Shown here piece after piece: positions 39,628 to 49,985 of a stretch of 64,000 nucleotides of DNA (its first letter is position 1; each line of letters opens with the position of its first letter). The stretch spans positions 143,607 to 207,606 of the forward strand of contig NZ_VRKO01000013.1 of assembly GCF_012271765.1 (NCBI RefSeq), in the 5' to 3' direction. The notes under the pieces were generated by a model. That model searched no databases, was not told the DNA's origin, and saw only the letters and a list, made by a program, of their open reading frames with translations. The position numbers and the translations under genes were made by a program. Origin of the DNA: Erwinia rhapontici (lineage in GTDB: Bacteria; Pseudomonadota; Gammaproteobacteria; Enterobacterales; Enterobacteriaceae).

Positions 39628-40274
39628 TGAAATTACGGATCTTTATTGCCGCAGCTGTGGCGCTGGTACTGAGTGGTTGTGCTAAACAGATGCCTTATGA
39701 CTATACGGCTTTTCGTGCCAGCAAACCTACCTCGATTGTGGTGTTGCCTGCGAAGAACAGCAGCCCGGATATTCAGGCTGCCCACAGTCTGGTGTCGGTG
39801 ATAACCGCGCCGCTGGCCGAGTCCGGTTATTATGTGTTCCCGGTGGCGGTGGTAGATAAAACCTTTGAGCAGAACGGCCTGGCCAGTGCCGATGATGCTC
39901 AGGGTGTCAGCACCGCTAAACTACACGAGATTTTCCATGCTGATGCGGCGCTGTATGTTGAAGTGATCAGCTACGGCACCCAATATAGGGTCGTGGACAG
40001 TGCGACTCAGGTCAGCGCAGTAGCACGTCTGGTTGACCTGCGTACCGGTAAACAGATCTGGGCGGGTAAAGGCTTTGCGTCCGATGCTCAGGACAACAGT
40101 AACAACGGCCTGGTGGGCATGTTGATAACGGCAGCGGTGAAGCAAATCTCCAACAATATGACCGACAAAAGTCATGATATAGCGATTATTGCCGGGAGCA
40201 CGATGCTCTCTGCCGATGGTCGCAACGGCAGTATCCTGCCAGGGCCGCGCGCCAAAGTGAAAACGGCGTTATAA
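39627..40274 (+). CDS. DUF799 (GNA1162-like) lipoprotein
   Basis: 215-residue lipoprotein with lipobox LSGC, then P-Y-D-Y-T-A-F, I-V-V-L-P-A-K-N-S-S-P-D and LHEIFHADAALYVEV, matching the DUF799 family named after Neisseria antigen GNA1162. The fold resembles TolB-N/CsgG-type domains, so it may join the CsgG-like protein in a complex. It ends the operon; a very strong terminator follows. Confidence 0.8.
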   Translation: MKLRIFIAAAVALVLSGCAKQMPYDYTAFRASKPTSIVVLPAKNSSPDIQAAHSLVSVITAPLAESGYYVFPVAVVDKTFEQNGLASADDAQGVSTAKLHEIFHADAALYVEVISYGTQYRVVDSATQVSAVARLVDLRTGKQIWAGKGFASDAQDNSNNGLVGMLITAAVKQISNNMTDKSHDIAIIAGSTMLSADGRNGSILPGPRAKVKTAL

Positions 40275-40281
40275 CGCTGAT

Positions 40282-40319
40282 GCAAACAGGGGCGATCGCA
40301 GAGGATCGCCCCTGTTTGC
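40282..40319. terminator. Strong bidirectional terminator
   Basis: Perfect 16-bp stem GCAAACAGGGGCGATC / GATCGCCCCTGTTTGC with a six-base loop between the convergent DUF799 and sbcC genes. Confidence 0.88.
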
Positions 40320-40321
40320 TG

Positions 40322-43300
40322 CTATTGCCCCGGTGTTTCCAGTCTGCTGTAACCCAGTCCGTTAATCTTTTTCACCTTTATCTGCACCGGAATACGTTCC
40401 TTCATTGCCTCAACGTGGCTGATTACCCCAATCGTTTTGCCACTGGCATTGAGCGCATCCAGCGCATCAAGCGCACTGTCGAGTGTTTCCGCATCCAGCG
40501 TGCCAAAGCCTTCATCCAGGAACAGTGACTCAATACGGGTTTTATGGCTGACCAGATCGGAAAGGGCCAGCGCCAGCGCCAGACTGACAAGGAAGCTTTC
40601 GCCACCGGACAGCGTGCGGGTATCACGCTGTGCGTCAGCCTGCCAGGTATCAACAACCTGAAGCTCTAACGCTTCCTGCGATTTGCGCTGCAACAGATAG
40701 CGACCGTGCAGACGGTTAAGCTGATTGTTGGCCAGCCACACCAGATGATCTAACGTCAGCCCCTGGGCAAAGCGGCGGAATTTATCCCCTTCTTTGGAAC
40801 CGATAAGCTGATTGAGGTAGCTCCAGTCTTCCAACTGCTGTTCGTTAGCGGCGATCTCAGCCAGCAATGTCTGCTGTTGTGTGCGCCGTTCGCTGTCATC
40901 TCGCAGCTGCTGACGTAGCTGACCCTGCTGGCTGGCCAGCTCGCGCAGTTGCTGATTTAACTCACTCAGCTGGCTTTCCAGTAGTATCCGTTGTGCAGGC
41001 AGGTCATCAAAATGGCCTGATTGGTTCACCATTTCGTCTAATTGCGATTGTAGATTAATCAACTGCTCATTTAGTGATTTATGCTGTCCGGTCAGGGTAT
41101 TTATCCTGTCCTGCTGCTGTTGCCACGCAGTCTGCGCCTGGCGAACGGCCTGCGCATGCTGTTCCGTCTCTGTTCGCAGCTGCTGCTGTGCAGTCGTAAC
41201 GTCGCGATCGCCAAACAATGCCTGGCGCTGCTGCTGGCAGTGCTTCAGCGTTTCCTGCTGTTGTTGCAGACGCTGGTCGAGCTGAGCCAGGCGTGCCTGT
41301 TGTTGTTGTAACTCTTCTTCCAGCGCCTGTTGGCGGCTGGAGAGTGTCGCCAGTTCAGGGACCAGCGCAGCCAGCGCCTCGCTGTTGCTGCGCCACTGTT
41401 GCCACTCCGTTTCGCGCAGCTGCAACCAGCGCTGGTAATCACCATCCTGCGGCAGTGTCAGCCCCAGCGGTGCAACCCCTTCTGCCAGCTTGATGCGCAA
41501 CTGTTGTGCGCGCTGTTCATCCAGGGTGAGCTGTTGCTGCTGTTCGCTCTGCGTCTGCGTGGCGGCAGTAAACTGCTGCTGCTGAAGCTGGATCTGCTGT
41601 TGCAGGGCCTGCCAGGCCTGCTGATGCTGATACAGCGCCTCTTTTTGCTGCTGGCAGTGGCGCAACGCTTGCTCCAGCTGCTGTAACTGCTGCTGCTTTG
41701 CCGTTTCCTGCTCATCCTGCTGTGCCAGCCAGTTGCTGGTCTGTTGATGCTGCTGCGGGCTGAGTGACAGCGCCAGGGCGGCGGTGGCGGACTGCCATTG
41801 CTGCTCCAGTTGCTGCATCTGACGGTTCAGTTCCGCCTCTTCCTGCAACTGGCGCTCGTCCTGCTGTTGCGCCTGTTTAAGCTGCGCGGCGCAGGTACTG
41901 CCCTGATCTTTAAGCTGTTCAACATCACGCTTTAATGCGTCCAGCCGCTGCTGATTTTCCGACAGCTGTAACGCCTGATACTGCTGTACGGCCGGATGGT
42001 TTTCTGAACCGCACAGCGGGCAGGGCTGGCCCGCTTCCAGCTGTGCCCGGTGCTGTTCCAGATCGGCAATACGCCGCTCCAGCTCACAGCGCTTTTCCAG
42101 GTCCTGCTGATGTTGATATTTCTCTTTCCAGCTGGCCCGCAGGGTAAGTAACTGCTCACTGTTTTGCTGGATCTGTTGCGTTAGCGTTTGGCGCTCCTGC
42201 TGTAAGCGCGTGAGGCGTATGTTCAACTGCTGCCACTGCGGGAGCAGGGTGGCCAGCAATAACCGCTGCGGGCGCTGGCGGGCAAATTGCTCCAGGGCGG
42301 CGCGCAGCGTCTCTTCGGGGTGCAGCTGTTGTAGCGAGGCCAGCTGTTGCTGCACTTGATCGAGGCTGGTCTGTGCGGCGGCCAGCTGCTGCTGTAACGG
42401 GGCCTGCTGCTGCTGGAACTGCTGGCTGGACTGCTCACACTCCTGTACCTGGCGCTGCTGGGCCTGGAGTCGCAAGCGTTGTGCGGTCAGTGACTGCTCA
42501 CTATCCTGCTGCTGGCTAAAGCGTTCACGCCACAGCGGCAGATGCTCGCCATAGTGCGCATACGACGGATGTGCCTCACGCCAGGTGCTTAACTGCTGCT
42601 GTTGCGCCTGTTTTTCCTGTTGAGTCTGCTGGTTTTTAGCGCTTTCCTGCTGGCGCGTGGTGAGTGCAAGTTGGTGTTCACTTCGCTCACGCTCCAGCTG
42701 CTGTTGCTGTTCGCGCAATGTGGCCAGTTGCAAATCAAGCGGCAGGACCTGTTCGGCGATCAGGGTTTCCTGTTGCAAACGCAGCGTCTGGTGTTGCGCC
42801 TGCGCCTGCACGATCTGCTCTTGCTGCTGCGTGGCCAGAACCAGCGCCTGCTGTGCCTGCTCCCGCTGTTGATCCAGCTGCTGCGCGCTGACGGTCAGCT
42901 GTTGCTGCTCCCGTTGCACGCGTTCAATCTGTTGCAGTTCCTGACTTTTTTTCAGTTGGATCTGCTGTTGTGAAGTAAGCACCTGCTCCTGCTCCACACT
43001 TTGTGCCAGCTGGCTGTTAAGGAGGGCGCACTGCTCTTCGGTGAGCAAACTCATACCGCTGGACTGGGCGCGCAGGGTATCCAGCGTCACCTTCGCCTGT
43101 TTATGGCGATCAAACACCGCCGCCGACAGTCGACCGTATATTTCGGTGCCGGTCAGCTCTTCCAGTAGCTCGGCACGTTTATTGGCATCGGCATTGAGGA
43201 ACGCGGCAAACTGCCCTTGTGACAGCATCATCGATTTGGTGAAGCGTTCGAAGTCCAGCCCGGTCAGGCTGGCTACCCTCTCCAGCTTATCTTTGACCTT

Positions 43301-43681
43301 GTCGGCCACGATGTGATTATCGCTACAGCGTGCCAGCTCAACCCGCGGTGCCTGCAGGTTGCCATCGGCGGCGCCGCGAGCGCGGCTCTGGCTCCAGAAA
43401 GCGCGCCAGGCAACACCTTTCACCTCAAATTCCACTTCTGCCAGGCACTCGGCGGTATCACGGGTCATCAGGTCATTTTGCGACTGAGTGATGCCTTTCA
43501 GGCGCGGTGTTTCGTGATACAACGCGAGGCAGATGGCATCCAGCAGGGTGGTTTTACCTGCGCCCGTCGGGCCGGTAATGGCGAACAGGCCGTTGCTGGC
43601 AAAAGGTTCTGCGGTGAAGTCGATTTTCCACTCCCCCTTCAGCGAGTTGAGGTTTTTAAAGCGCAGCGTCAGAATTTTCAT
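40322..43681 (-). CDS. sbcC: Nuclease SbcCD subunit C
   Basis: 1119-residue SMC-like ATPase. Walker [10 protein letters not shown] at 37-45, two very long coiled coils around the zinc hook CPLC (Cys 554 and 557), the ABC signature [18 protein letters not shown] and Walker [12 protein letters not shown] near the end. With SbcD it cleaves hairpins and DNA ends during repair. It is about 70 residues longer than E. coli SbcC (1048), and the coiled coils are extraordinarily glutamine-rich. Its ATG overlaps the sbcD stop by four bases. Confidence 0.95.
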   Translation of the reverse strand: MKILTLRFKNLNSLKGEWKIDFTAEPFASNGLFAITGPTGAGKTTLLDAICLALYHETPRLKGITQSQNDLMTRDTAECLAEVEFEVKGVAWRAFWSQSRARGAADGNLQAPRVELARCSDNHIVADKVKDKLERVASLTGLDFERFTKSMMLSQGQFAAFLNADANKRAELLEELTGTEIYGRLSAAVFDRHKQAKVTLDTLRAQSSGMSLLTEEQCALLNSQLAQSVEQEQVLTSQQQIQLKKSQELQQIERVQREQQQLTVSAQQLDQQREQAQQALVLATQQQEQIVQAQAQHQTLRLQQETLIAEQVLPLDLQLATLREQQQQLERERSEHQLALTTRQQESAKNQQTQQEKQAQQQQLSTWREAHPSYAHYGEHLPLWRERFSQQQDSEQSLTAQRLRLQAQQRQVQECEQSSQQFQQQQAPLQQQLAAAQTSLDQVQQQLASLQQLHPEETLRAALEQFARQRPQRLLLATLLPQWQQLNIRLTRLQQERQTLTQQIQQNSEQLLTLRASWKEKYQHQQDLEKRCELERRIADLEQHRAQLEAGQPCPLCGSENHPAVQQYQALQLSENQQRLDALKRDVEQLKDQGSTCAAQLKQAQQQDERQLQEEAELNRQMQQLEQQWQSATAALALSLSPQQHQQTSNWLAQQDEQETAKQQQLQQLEQALRHCQQQKEALYQHQQAWQALQQQIQLQQQQFTAATQTQSEQQQQLTLDEQRAQQLRIKLAEGVAPLGLTLPQDGDYQRWLQLRETEWQQWRSNSEALAALVPELATLSSRQQALEEELQQQQARLAQLDQRLQQQQETLKHCQQQRQALFGDRDVTTAQQQLRTETEQHAQAVRQAQTAWQQQQDRINTLTGQHKSLNEQLINLQSQLDEMVNQSGHFDDLPAQRILLESQLSELNQQLRELASQQGQLRQQLRDDSERRTQQQTLLAEIAANEQQLEDWSYLNQLIGSKEGDKFRRFAQGLTLDHLVWLANNQLNRLHGRYLLQRKSQEALELQVVDTWQADAQRDTRTLSGGESFLVSLALALALSDLVSHKTRIESLFLDEGFGTLDAETLDSALDALDALNASGKTIGVISHVEAMKERIPVQIKVKKINGLGYSRLETPGQ

Positions 43682-44901
43682 GATGGCTGCTCCTCATGGC
43701 GAACGGCTTCCAGCGTTTGAGCAAACAGCACTCTGGCGCGTTCCAGCCGTTCAGGTTCCTCGGCCTCCAGCGCCAGACGGCGGGAAAACACCTCTTCAAC
43801 ACTCAATTCATTCAGCGTTTCATTGTTCTGTCGGGCGATCACCTGTTCGCGCTGTTCGCGGCTGCGACGCAGCAGCACCACTTCTACGGGCAGGGATTCG
43901 GTCAGCTCCTGGATACGGCGCTGTAACTCACTGAGGTAAGCATCGGTGACGATTTCAATGTCCAGCCAGATGGTGCCACCCTGTGGATCGGCCGTGAGAG
44001 CCGCCAACTGCTGCTCAATCTGTTCCAGAGAGCCTTTGATCATCTGCATTGGCTGGAATAACGGGATCGGTAAGGCTTCGACCGCGCTGAGTTTGCCGTT
44101 GCTGAAGTCGACCTGAAACACGCTTTTGGCTTTACCCAGCTCATCAAAACTGAGCGGGATCGGCGAGCCGCTGTAGCGAATATGATCGCTATCGGCAATG
44201 CGCTGAGCGCGATGGATATGCCCCAGGGCGATATAGTCCGCAGGGGGAAAACAATCGGCGGGGAAGGCATCCAGCGTGCCGATATAGATATCACGCACCG
44301 CATCGCTTTTGGTCACGCCCATCGTTGTCAGATGGCCGGTGGCAATAATGGGTAGCGGCAGGCCCAGCGCATCACGTTGTTTCAGCGCTTCCTGCCAGCA
44401 CTGCTGATAGTGTTCAGTTATGGCTTCCAGCAGGCTTTGCTGCTTTTCACGCCCTGACTGCCCGCTCTGGCTGCGCAGAATATCGCGCGGGCGCAAAAAT
44501 GGAATGGCGCACAGCAGTGCTCCTGGCTGGCCATCGCGGCGATTAAGAACCAGAACCTGTTGACGAACATCGTCGCAGGCGGCGGCGATCACCCGAGTGT
44601 TCAGGCAGGCCAGCAGCTCGCGGGATTCATTCAGCATGGCGACTGAATCGTGATTGCCGCCCAGTACCACCAGTTGACAGCCGGTCTGCTGCAGATTGAC
44701 CACGAAGCGGTTATACAGCTCACGCGCGTAGCTCGGCGGAGAGCCAGTATCAAAGATATCGCCTGCCACAATAATCGCATCCGCCTGCTGTGCTTCTGCG
44801 TTCACCAGCAGCCAGTCAAGAAATGCCTGGTGCTCGGCTGCCCGGCTTTTGGTGTAGAAAAACTGGCCAAGATGCCAGTCGGCAGTATGAATGATGCGCA
44901 T
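43678..44901 (-). CDS. sbcD: Nuclease SbcCD subunit D
   Basis: 407-residue metallophosphoesterase (Mre11-like). Metal-binding motifs are all visible: [30 protein letters not shown] and LGHIHR. It provides the nuclease active site of SbcCD. The ATG at 44901 ([10 protein letters not shown]) is the family start; a frame opening at 44952 has no support. It is divergent from phoB. Confidence 0.95.
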   Translation of the reverse strand: MRIIHTADWHLGQFFYTKSRAAEHQAFLDWLLVNAEAQQADAIIVAGDIFDTGSPPSYARELYNRFVVNLQQTGCQLVVLGGNHDSVAMLNESRELLACLNTRVIAAACDDVRQQVLVLNRRDGQPGALLCAIPFLRPRDILRSQSGQSGREKQQSLLEAITEHYQQCWQEALKQRDALGLPLPIIATGHLTTMGVTKSDAVRDIYIGTLDAFPADCFPPADYIALGHIHRAQRIADSDHIRYSGSPIPLSFDELGKAKSVFQVDFSNGKLSAVEALPIPLFQPMQMIKGSLEQIEQQLAALTADPQGGTIWLDIEIVTDAYLSELQRRIQELTESLPVEVVLLRRSREQREQVIARQNNETLNELSVEEVFSRRLALEAEEPERLERARVLFAQTLEAVRHEEQPS

Positions 44902-45033
44902 GGGGGTCCTTTCATGGCAGAAAGCGTGGGGAGTATTATACCTGTCCTGCATCCCGAATTATTCAGAGCAGATAAACATATTGATGAGGAGGGGATTTTA
45001 TTTAATTCCATCAATGCTTTTAGGGGGTGCTTT

Positions 45034-45066
45034 TTTCATAAAAGTGTCATAAAACTGACGCATAAT
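45034..45066 (+). promoter_or_regulatory. Pho box and -10 of phoB
   Basis: TTCATAAAAG-TGTCATAAAAC-TGACGCATAAT: three 11-bp direct repeats nearly identical to the E. coli phoB promoter, with CATAAT (45061-45066) as -10 and 48 bases to the phoB ATG. PhoB autoactivates here when phosphate is low. Confidence 0.9.
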
Positions 45067-45113
45067 GGCGCCGCATATCCCCGTGACAACCTGTCACTGT
45101 AGCAGGAGCAATA

Positions 45114-45803
45114 ATGGCCAAGCGCATTCTGGTGGTTGAAGATGAAGCCCCAATCCGTGAGATGTTGTGTTTCGTTCTGGAACAAAATGACTATCAACCG
45201 ATCGAAGCCGAGGACTATGACAGCGCAGTAAGTATGCTCATTGAGCCGTGGCCGGATTTAATCCTGCTGGACTGGATGCTCCCGGGTGGTTCCGGCATTC
45301 AGTTTATTAAGCATCTGAAGCGTGAAGCCATGACCCGGGATATTCCGGTTATGATGCTGACCGCGCGTGGCGAAGAAGAAGATCGCGTCCGTGGCCTGGA
45401 AGTGGGTGCCGACGATTACATTACGAAACCCTTCTCACCCAAAGAGCTGGTGGCCCGTATTAAAGCGGTGATGCGCCGTATTTCACCGATGGCGGTGGAA
45501 GAGGTGATTGAAATGCAGGGGCTGAGTCTTGATCCGTCATCGCATCGCGTGATGTCTGACACGCAACCGCTGGAAATGGGGCCGACCGAATATAAATTGC
45601 TGCACTTCTTTATGACGCATCCTGAGCGTGTTTACAGCCGTGAGCAGTTGCTAAACCATGTCTGGGGAACTAACGTTTACGTCGAAGATCGTACCGTTGA
45701 TGTGCACATTCGTCGCTTACGTAAGGCGCTGGAACTGACCGGGCACGATCGTATGGTGCAGACGGTTCGCGGAACAGGTTATCGTTTCTCTGCACGCTAT
45801 TGA
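45114..45803 (+). CDS. phoB: Phosphate regulon response regulator PhoB
   Basis: 229 residues, exactly the E. coli length. Receiver domain with acidic pocket Glu 9-Asp 10, phosphorylation site Asp 53 (LLDWMLPGG), Thr (MLTARGEE) and Lys (TKPFSPKEL); C-terminal winged-helix OmpR-type domain with [17 protein letters not shown] recognition helix. When phosphorylated by PhoR it binds Pho boxes and recruits sigma-70. It is autoregulated by the box upstream. Confidence 0.97.
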   Translation: MAKRILVVEDEAPIREMLCFVLEQNDYQPIEAEDYDSAVSMLIEPWPDLILLDWMLPGGSGIQFIKHLKREAMTRDIPVMMLTARGEEEDRVRGLEVGADDYITKPFSPKELVARIKAVMRRISPMAVEEVIEMQGLSLDPSSHRVMSDTQPLEMGPTEYKLLHFFMTHPERVYSREQLLNHVWGTNVYVEDRTVDVHIRRLRKALELTGHDRMVQTVRGTGYRFSARY

Positions 45804-45826
45804 TTGTTCGCGCTGGAGTCTGAACC

Positions 45827-47140
45827 GTGTTGGAACGCCTCTCCTGGAAGAGATTATTGTTTGAGCTGCTGCTTGCCGGTTTGCCCGCGTTACTGCTCGG
45901 GCTGCTGGTGGGTTGGCTCCCCTGGCTGCTGTTAATCTCAGTACTCTGTGTGCTGGGCTTTCATTTCAACAACTTACTTCGACTCTCTCACTGGCTGTGG
46001 GTTGACCGCAGCATGACACCTCCCAGCGGCCGTGGCAGCTGGGAACCGCTGTTTTACGGCCTGTATCAAATGCAGGCGCGTAACCGCCGCCGCCGCCGTG
46101 AACTCGGTCATCTGATCAAACGTTTTCGTAGCGGTGCAGAATCTCTGCCTGATGCGGTGGTACTGACCACCGAAGAGGGGACGATTTTTTGGTGCAACGG
46201 CCTCGCACAGCAGATGCTGGGGCTGCGCTGGCCGGAAGATAACGGGCAGAATATCCTCAATCTGCTGCGTTACCCCGAGTTTACCCGCTATCTGCGTCAG
46301 CGTGATTTTTCTCGCCCGCTTACGCTGGTGCTGAACAGCCATCGCCATCTTGAATTTCGTGTGATGCCTTACAGTGAAGGGCAATGGTTGCTGGTGGCGC
46401 GTGATGTCACCCAGATGCATCAGCTGGAAGGGGCCCGGCGTAACTTCTTTGCTAATGTCAGCCATGAACTGCGTACGCCGCTCACCGTATTGCAGGGGTA
46501 TCTGGAGATGATGAACGATTCCGTGCTGGAGGGCAGTCTGCGCGATAAGGCGCTGCACACCATGCAGGAGCAGACTAAACGCATGGACAGCCTGGTGAAA
46601 CAGTTGCTGACCTTGTCACGCATTGAAGCTGCCCCGGCAATCGATTTGCAGGAAACCGTGGATGTGCCGATGATGCTGCGGGTGTTGCAGCGTGAAGCGG
46701 AAACGCTCAGTAACGGCCGCCATGATATTTATTTCCATACCGACCCGCATTTGCGCGTGTTTGGCAACGACGAGCAGCTGCGCAGTGCGATCTCCAATCT
46801 GGTGTATAACGCGGTTAACCATACGCCGGATGGCACGCGTATTGATATCAGCTGGCTGCGCAGCCCGCAGGGGGCACAGTTTAAGGTTAAAGATAATGGA
46901 CCCGGGATTGCACCGGAACACCTGCCTCGTCTGACCGAGCGTTTCTATCGCGTTGATAAAGCGCGTTCCCGACAGACGGGCGGTAGCGGATTAGGGCTGG
47001 CTATCGTGAAGCATGCGCTCAGCCACCACAATACGCGCCTGGATATCAGCAGCACGCCCGGCGCTGAAACCTGTTTCAGCTTTCAATTGCCACCAAGGTT
47101 GATTGTCAGTGCCGAACTGGTCGAGAATGCGTTGCATTAA
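45827..47140 (+). CDS. phoR: Phosphate regulon sensor kinase PhoR
   Basis: 437-residue histidine kinase: two N-terminal membrane helices without a large periplasmic domain, a PAS domain (about 95-190), the H-box [13 protein letters not shown] with His 213, then N-box [16 protein letters not shown] and G-S-G-L-G-L-A. It senses phosphate state through PstSCAB-PhoU. It starts at GTG 23 bases after phoB and is co-transcribed with it. Confidence 0.96.
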   Translation: MLERLSWKRLLFELLLAGLPALLLGLLVGWLPWLLLISVLCVLGFHFNNLLRLSHWLWVDRSMTPPSGRGSWEPLFYGLYQMQARNRRRRRELGHLIKRFRSGAESLPDAVVLTTEEGTIFWCNGLAQQMLGLRWPEDNGQNILNLLRYPEFTRYLRQRDFSRPLTLVLNSHRHLEFRVMPYSEGQWLLVARDVTQMHQLEGARRNFFANVSHELRTPLTVLQGYLEMMNDSVLEGSLRDKALHTMQEQTKRMDSLVKQLLTLSRIEAAPAIDLQETVDVPMMLRVLQREAETLSNGRHDIYFHTDPHLRVFGNDEQLRSAISNLVYNAVNHTPDGTRIDISWLRSPQGAQFKVKDNGPGIAPEHLPRLTERFYRVDKARSRQTGGSGLGLAIVKHALSHHNTRLDISSTPGAETCFSFQLPPRLIVSAELVENALH

Positions 47141-47159
47141 GTCTCACGGAACCCATGCA

Positions 47160-48083
47160 ATGAAATTGTTAATCGCGCTGGCGCTGCTGCTGGTCAGTTC
47201 GCAGGTCCCGGCGAAGCAGGGCATGTTGGCGGGGAATCTCACCAGCGTTGGCTCGGATACGCTGGGTAACCTGATGGCGCTGTGGGGTGAGAGTTTTAAT
47301 CGTCAGTATCCCGGTGTGAATGTGCAGATCCAGGCGGCCGGTTCGTCGACTGCGCCGACTGCGCTTGCCGCGGGGGCTGCTCAGCTAGGTGCGATGAGCC
47401 GCCCGATGCAGGCGGTAGAACGCCAGTTATTTGAAGACAGTTACGGTTATCAGCCGCTGGCTGTTCCGGTGGCGATGGATGCGCTGGTGGTGGTGGTCAA
47501 TCAGGATAACCCGTTAACCGGCCTGAATGCCCAGCAACTGGACGCCATTTTCTCGGTGACGCGTCGCTGTGGCGGGTTATCCGTGCCCAAAACCTGGGGG
47601 GATTTACAGTTAACTCAGCCCGGTTGGGCGACGCGGGGATTACAGCGCTTTGGCCGTAACTCGGCCTCCGGGACTTGGGGATTCTTCAAACAGCAGGCGC
47701 TGTGTAACGGTGACTTCCGTAATGATGTCGGAGAATATCCCGGCTCTGCCGCTGTGGTGCAGGCCGTTGCGGGAACGTTGAATGGCATTGGTTATGCCAG
47801 TGCCGGGTTTCATATCAGCGGCGTCAAAACCGTGCCGGTGGCGCGTGATGGCAATGACTGGATCGCGCCAAGCGCCGAGAATATTCGCAGCGGCCGCTAT
47901 CCTTATGCCCGTCCTCTTTATATCTATGTCAATAAAGCGCCCGATAAACCACTGGAGCCTCTGACGGCTGCCTTTTTGCGTTTAGCGCTCTCTCCACAGG
48001 GCCAGGCGCTGGTCAGCCAGGCGGGGTATCTGCCCCTGTCTGAGCAGCAGATGCAGCGCGCCCGTGCGATGCTGGCCGAGTAA
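47160..48083 (+). CDS. PstS-like phosphate-binding protein
   Basis: 307-residue periplasmic binding protein with signal peptide (MKLLIALALLLVSSQVPAKQ). The PstS family phosphate pocket is evident: GSDTLGNLM, IQAAGSSTAPTALAAGAAQLGAMSRPM, NSASGTWGFFK and GIGYASAGF. It lies 19 bases after phoR and thus appears third in the phoBR operon; E. coli has no gene at this place. There are no pstCAB genes nearby. It may scavenge phosphate for the main Pst complex or act in sensing with PhoR; both are inference. Confidence 0.85.
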   Translation: MKLLIALALLLVSSQVPAKQGMLAGNLTSVGSDTLGNLMALWGESFNRQYPGVNVQIQAAGSSTAPTALAAGAAQLGAMSRPMQAVERQLFEDSYGYQPLAVPVAMDALVVVVNQDNPLTGLNAQQLDAIFSVTRRCGGLSVPKTWGDLQLTQPGWATRGLQRFGRNSASGTWGFFKQQALCNGDFRNDVGEYPGSAAVVQAVAGTLNGIGYASAGFHISGVKTVPVARDGNDWIAPSAENIRSGRYPYARPLYIYVNKAPDKPLEPLTAAFLRLALSPQGQALVSQAGYLPLSEQQMQRARAMLAE

Positions 48084-48093
48084 CCGTGCCTTC

Positions 48094-48291
48094 GGGCGAG
48101 GCATGCCTCGCCCCTACAATACATGGGTACCCGTCTCGTAGGGGTCAGGCACGCCTGCCCCTGTAACCGTGCCTCTCCCCTACAATATATTGCTCCCATC
48201 TCGTAGGGGTCAGGCATGCCTGACCCTGTCACTGTGCCTCTCCCCTACAATATATTGCTCCCACCTTGTAGGGGGCAGGCACGCCTGACCC
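48094..48291. repeat. REP/REPIN array with tandem 65-bp units
   Basis: Four REP palindromes: 48094-48117 (inverted, ends CCCCTAC), 48138-48161, 48203-48226 (core GGGTCAGGCATGCCTGACCC) and 48268-48291. The three direct ones begin GTAGGGG. The first two form a head-to-head pair with a 20-base spacer, that is a REPIN. The units at 48169-48233 and 48234-48298 are near-identical 65-bp direct repeats in which the first palindrome is cut down to CTCCCCTAC. The same family is at 32312 and 61542. Confidence 0.85.
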
Positions 48292-48377
48292 TCACTCAGT
48301 CATCATGAAAATTATTCATCTGCCGTGAAATTTCTTCGGTTGCCGCTGAAGGTTTCTCATGAGACTCTTAGCTCAAC

Positions 48378-48401
48378 AGACATATAGACGTCCAGATGTC
48401 T
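48378..48401. promoter_or_regulatory. MetJ operator: three tandem Met boxes
   Basis: AGACATAT-AGACGTCC-AGATGTCT, three adjacent 8-mers each close to the consensus AGACGTCT. MetJ with S-adenosylmethionine should repress the gene that starts at 48469. Confidence 0.85.
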
Positions 48402-48468
48402 AAAAATAACCTGATGTAATTATTACGTCACTAAATTATGCGCCGCGTGCAGGCCAGGAGTTTTCATC

Positions 48469-49569
48469 ATGACAACATTTACCCCATACCGTGCCGAAGT
48501 GGTTGGCAGCTACCTGCGTCCGGCTGAGATTAAACAGGCTCGTAAGCAGTTTGAGGCTGGTGAGATAGATGCTGCGGCACTGCGTGCGGTGGAAGATGAA
48601 GCGATCCGTAAGGTGGTAGCCCATCAGCGTGAAAACGGTTTGCAGGTGGTGACTGATGGCGAATTCCGCCGCGCCTGGTGGCATTTCGACTTCTTCGATG
48701 GTCTGGATGGCGTGGAGCGTTATGAGGCCGAGCAGGGTATTCAGTTTAACGGTGTGCAGACAAAAGCACGGGGTGTGAAAGTGACCGGTAAGCTGGGCTT
48801 TAGCAATCATCCGATGCTGGAAGATTTCCGTTTCCTGCAAAGCATCAGTGGCGATGCCGTGGCTAAGATGACCATTCCAAGCCCCAGTGTGTTGCACTTC
48901 CGCGGTGGGCGTAAAGTGATTGATGCTGAGGTTTATCCTGATCTGGATGTCTATTTTGACGATCTGGCGCAGACGTATCGTGACGCCATTAAAGCCTTCT
49001 ATGATGCTGGCTGCCGTTATCTGCAACTGGATGATACTGTCTGGGCCTATCTGTGTTCTGACGATCAGAAACAGCAGATCCGCGAACGTGGCGATAACCC
49101 GGAAGAGCTGGCCCGCACCTATGCCCGTGTACTGAATAAAGCCATCGAAGGGAAGCCGGATGACCTGGTCATTGGCCTGCATGTCTGTCGTGGCAACTTC
49201 CGATCCACCTGGATCTCCGAAGGTGGCTATGAGCCGGTGGCCGAAATCCTGTTTGGCGGCGTCAACATTGATGCTTTTTTCCTGGAGTACGATAACGAGC
49301 GTTCTGGTGGATTTGAGCCATTACGCTTTATCAAACCGGGCAAACAGCAGGTGGTTCTGGGCCTGATCACCACGAAAACAGGGGAGCTGGAAGCCGCTGA
49401 AACGGTGGAAAAACGCATTCGCGAGGCATCACAGTTTGTCCGCCTGGATCAAATTTGCCTGAGCCCTCAGTGCGGCTTTGCTTCAACGGAAGAGGGCAAT
49501 AGCCTGACGGAAGAGCAGCAGTGGGCTAAGCTGCGCCTGGTGGTGGATGTCGCCAGCCGCATCTGGTAA
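48469..49569 (+). CDS. MetE C-terminal-like methyltransferase (cobalamin-independent)
   Basis: 366-residue protein corresponding to the catalytic C-terminal half of methionine synthase MetE, as in YxjG/YxjH-type proteins. The zinc and homocysteine site is represented by HVCRGN (His-x-Cys) and a later LSPQCGF cysteine; VVGSYLRP, TDGEFRR and LQLDDTVWAY are family motifs. It may methylate homocysteine from a simple or folate donor. The Met boxes upstream place it in the MetJ regulon, which supports a methionine role. The N-terminal folate-binding half of MetE is absent. Confidence 0.88.
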   Translation: MTTFTPYRAEVVGSYLRPAEIKQARKQFEAGEIDAAALRAVEDEAIRKVVAHQRENGLQVVTDGEFRRAWWHFDFFDGLDGVERYEAEQGIQFNGVQTKARGVKVTGKLGFSNHPMLEDFRFLQSISGDAVAKMTIPSPSVLHFRGGRKVIDAEVYPDLDVYFDDLAQTYRDAIKAFYDAGCRYLQLDDTVWAYLCSDDQKQQIRERGDNPEELARTYARVLNKAIEGKPDDLVIGLHVCRGNFRSTWISEGGYEPVAEILFGGVNIDAFFLEYDNERSGGFEPLRFIKPGKQQVVLGLITTKTGELEAAETVEKRIREASQFVRLDQICLSPQCGFASTEEGNSLTEEQQWAKLRLVVDVASRIW

Positions 49570-49985
49570 TGACTGCATCATTTTGTGTACAGGGCGCGGT
49601 TTTCCGCGCCTTTTGTGCATATGACGAGGGTTTATTGCAGAAATTAACGTTGTGTCGGACGAAAAAGATACAAATCATGTAAGGCATTCTTCATCAGATC
49701 TAAATATATGCACTGGTTATGCAGTCTTTTGCGCTATATCATCCTGCTTTTCCGATCCCGTATTGCCTTTCTTCGCTATAAACGTTCTACTTACCCCCGT
49801 TTTTTCGTCATCCCCCTGCATACAGAAAATAATCAGCTCACATTCGCTGTCAACCCGGTATTACAAAGTGCATTCCACTGTATTGGTTTGATTCGGCGGC
49901 GTTTTTAGAGCGAGCAGGGGGACAGGTTTTCAATTTGAGCCTGACATTACGACTTTTCACACCATCACGGGCAACACAATTTCTT
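49570..49985. other. Intergenic region upstream of brnQ
   Basis: 416 bases with the terminator at 49593. Short overlapping frames here (for example 49708-49908) have no ribosome site or family resemblance. It presumably holds the brnQ promoter and leader. Confidence 0.5.
49593..49615 (+). terminator. Terminator of the MetE-like gene
   Basis: GGCGCGG-TTTT-CCGCGCC followed by TTTTGT. Confidence 0.85.

Larger units (their letters stand above)
48084..48468. other. Intergenic region with REP array and Met boxes
   Basis: 385 bases without a gene. The first half is the REP/REPIN array (48094-48291). The second half is the promoter region of the MetE-like gene with three Met boxes. Confidence 0.8.

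Noticed and set aside
40340-43600. Many long leucine/cysteine-rich frames opposite sbcC
   Set aside because: They are antisense shadows of the glutamine-rich coiled coil (CAG/CTG triplets).
49708-49908. 66-codon frame upstream of brnQ
   Set aside because: Hydrophobic, arginine-rich start but no ribosome site or recognisable family; overlapping frames look equally plausible.
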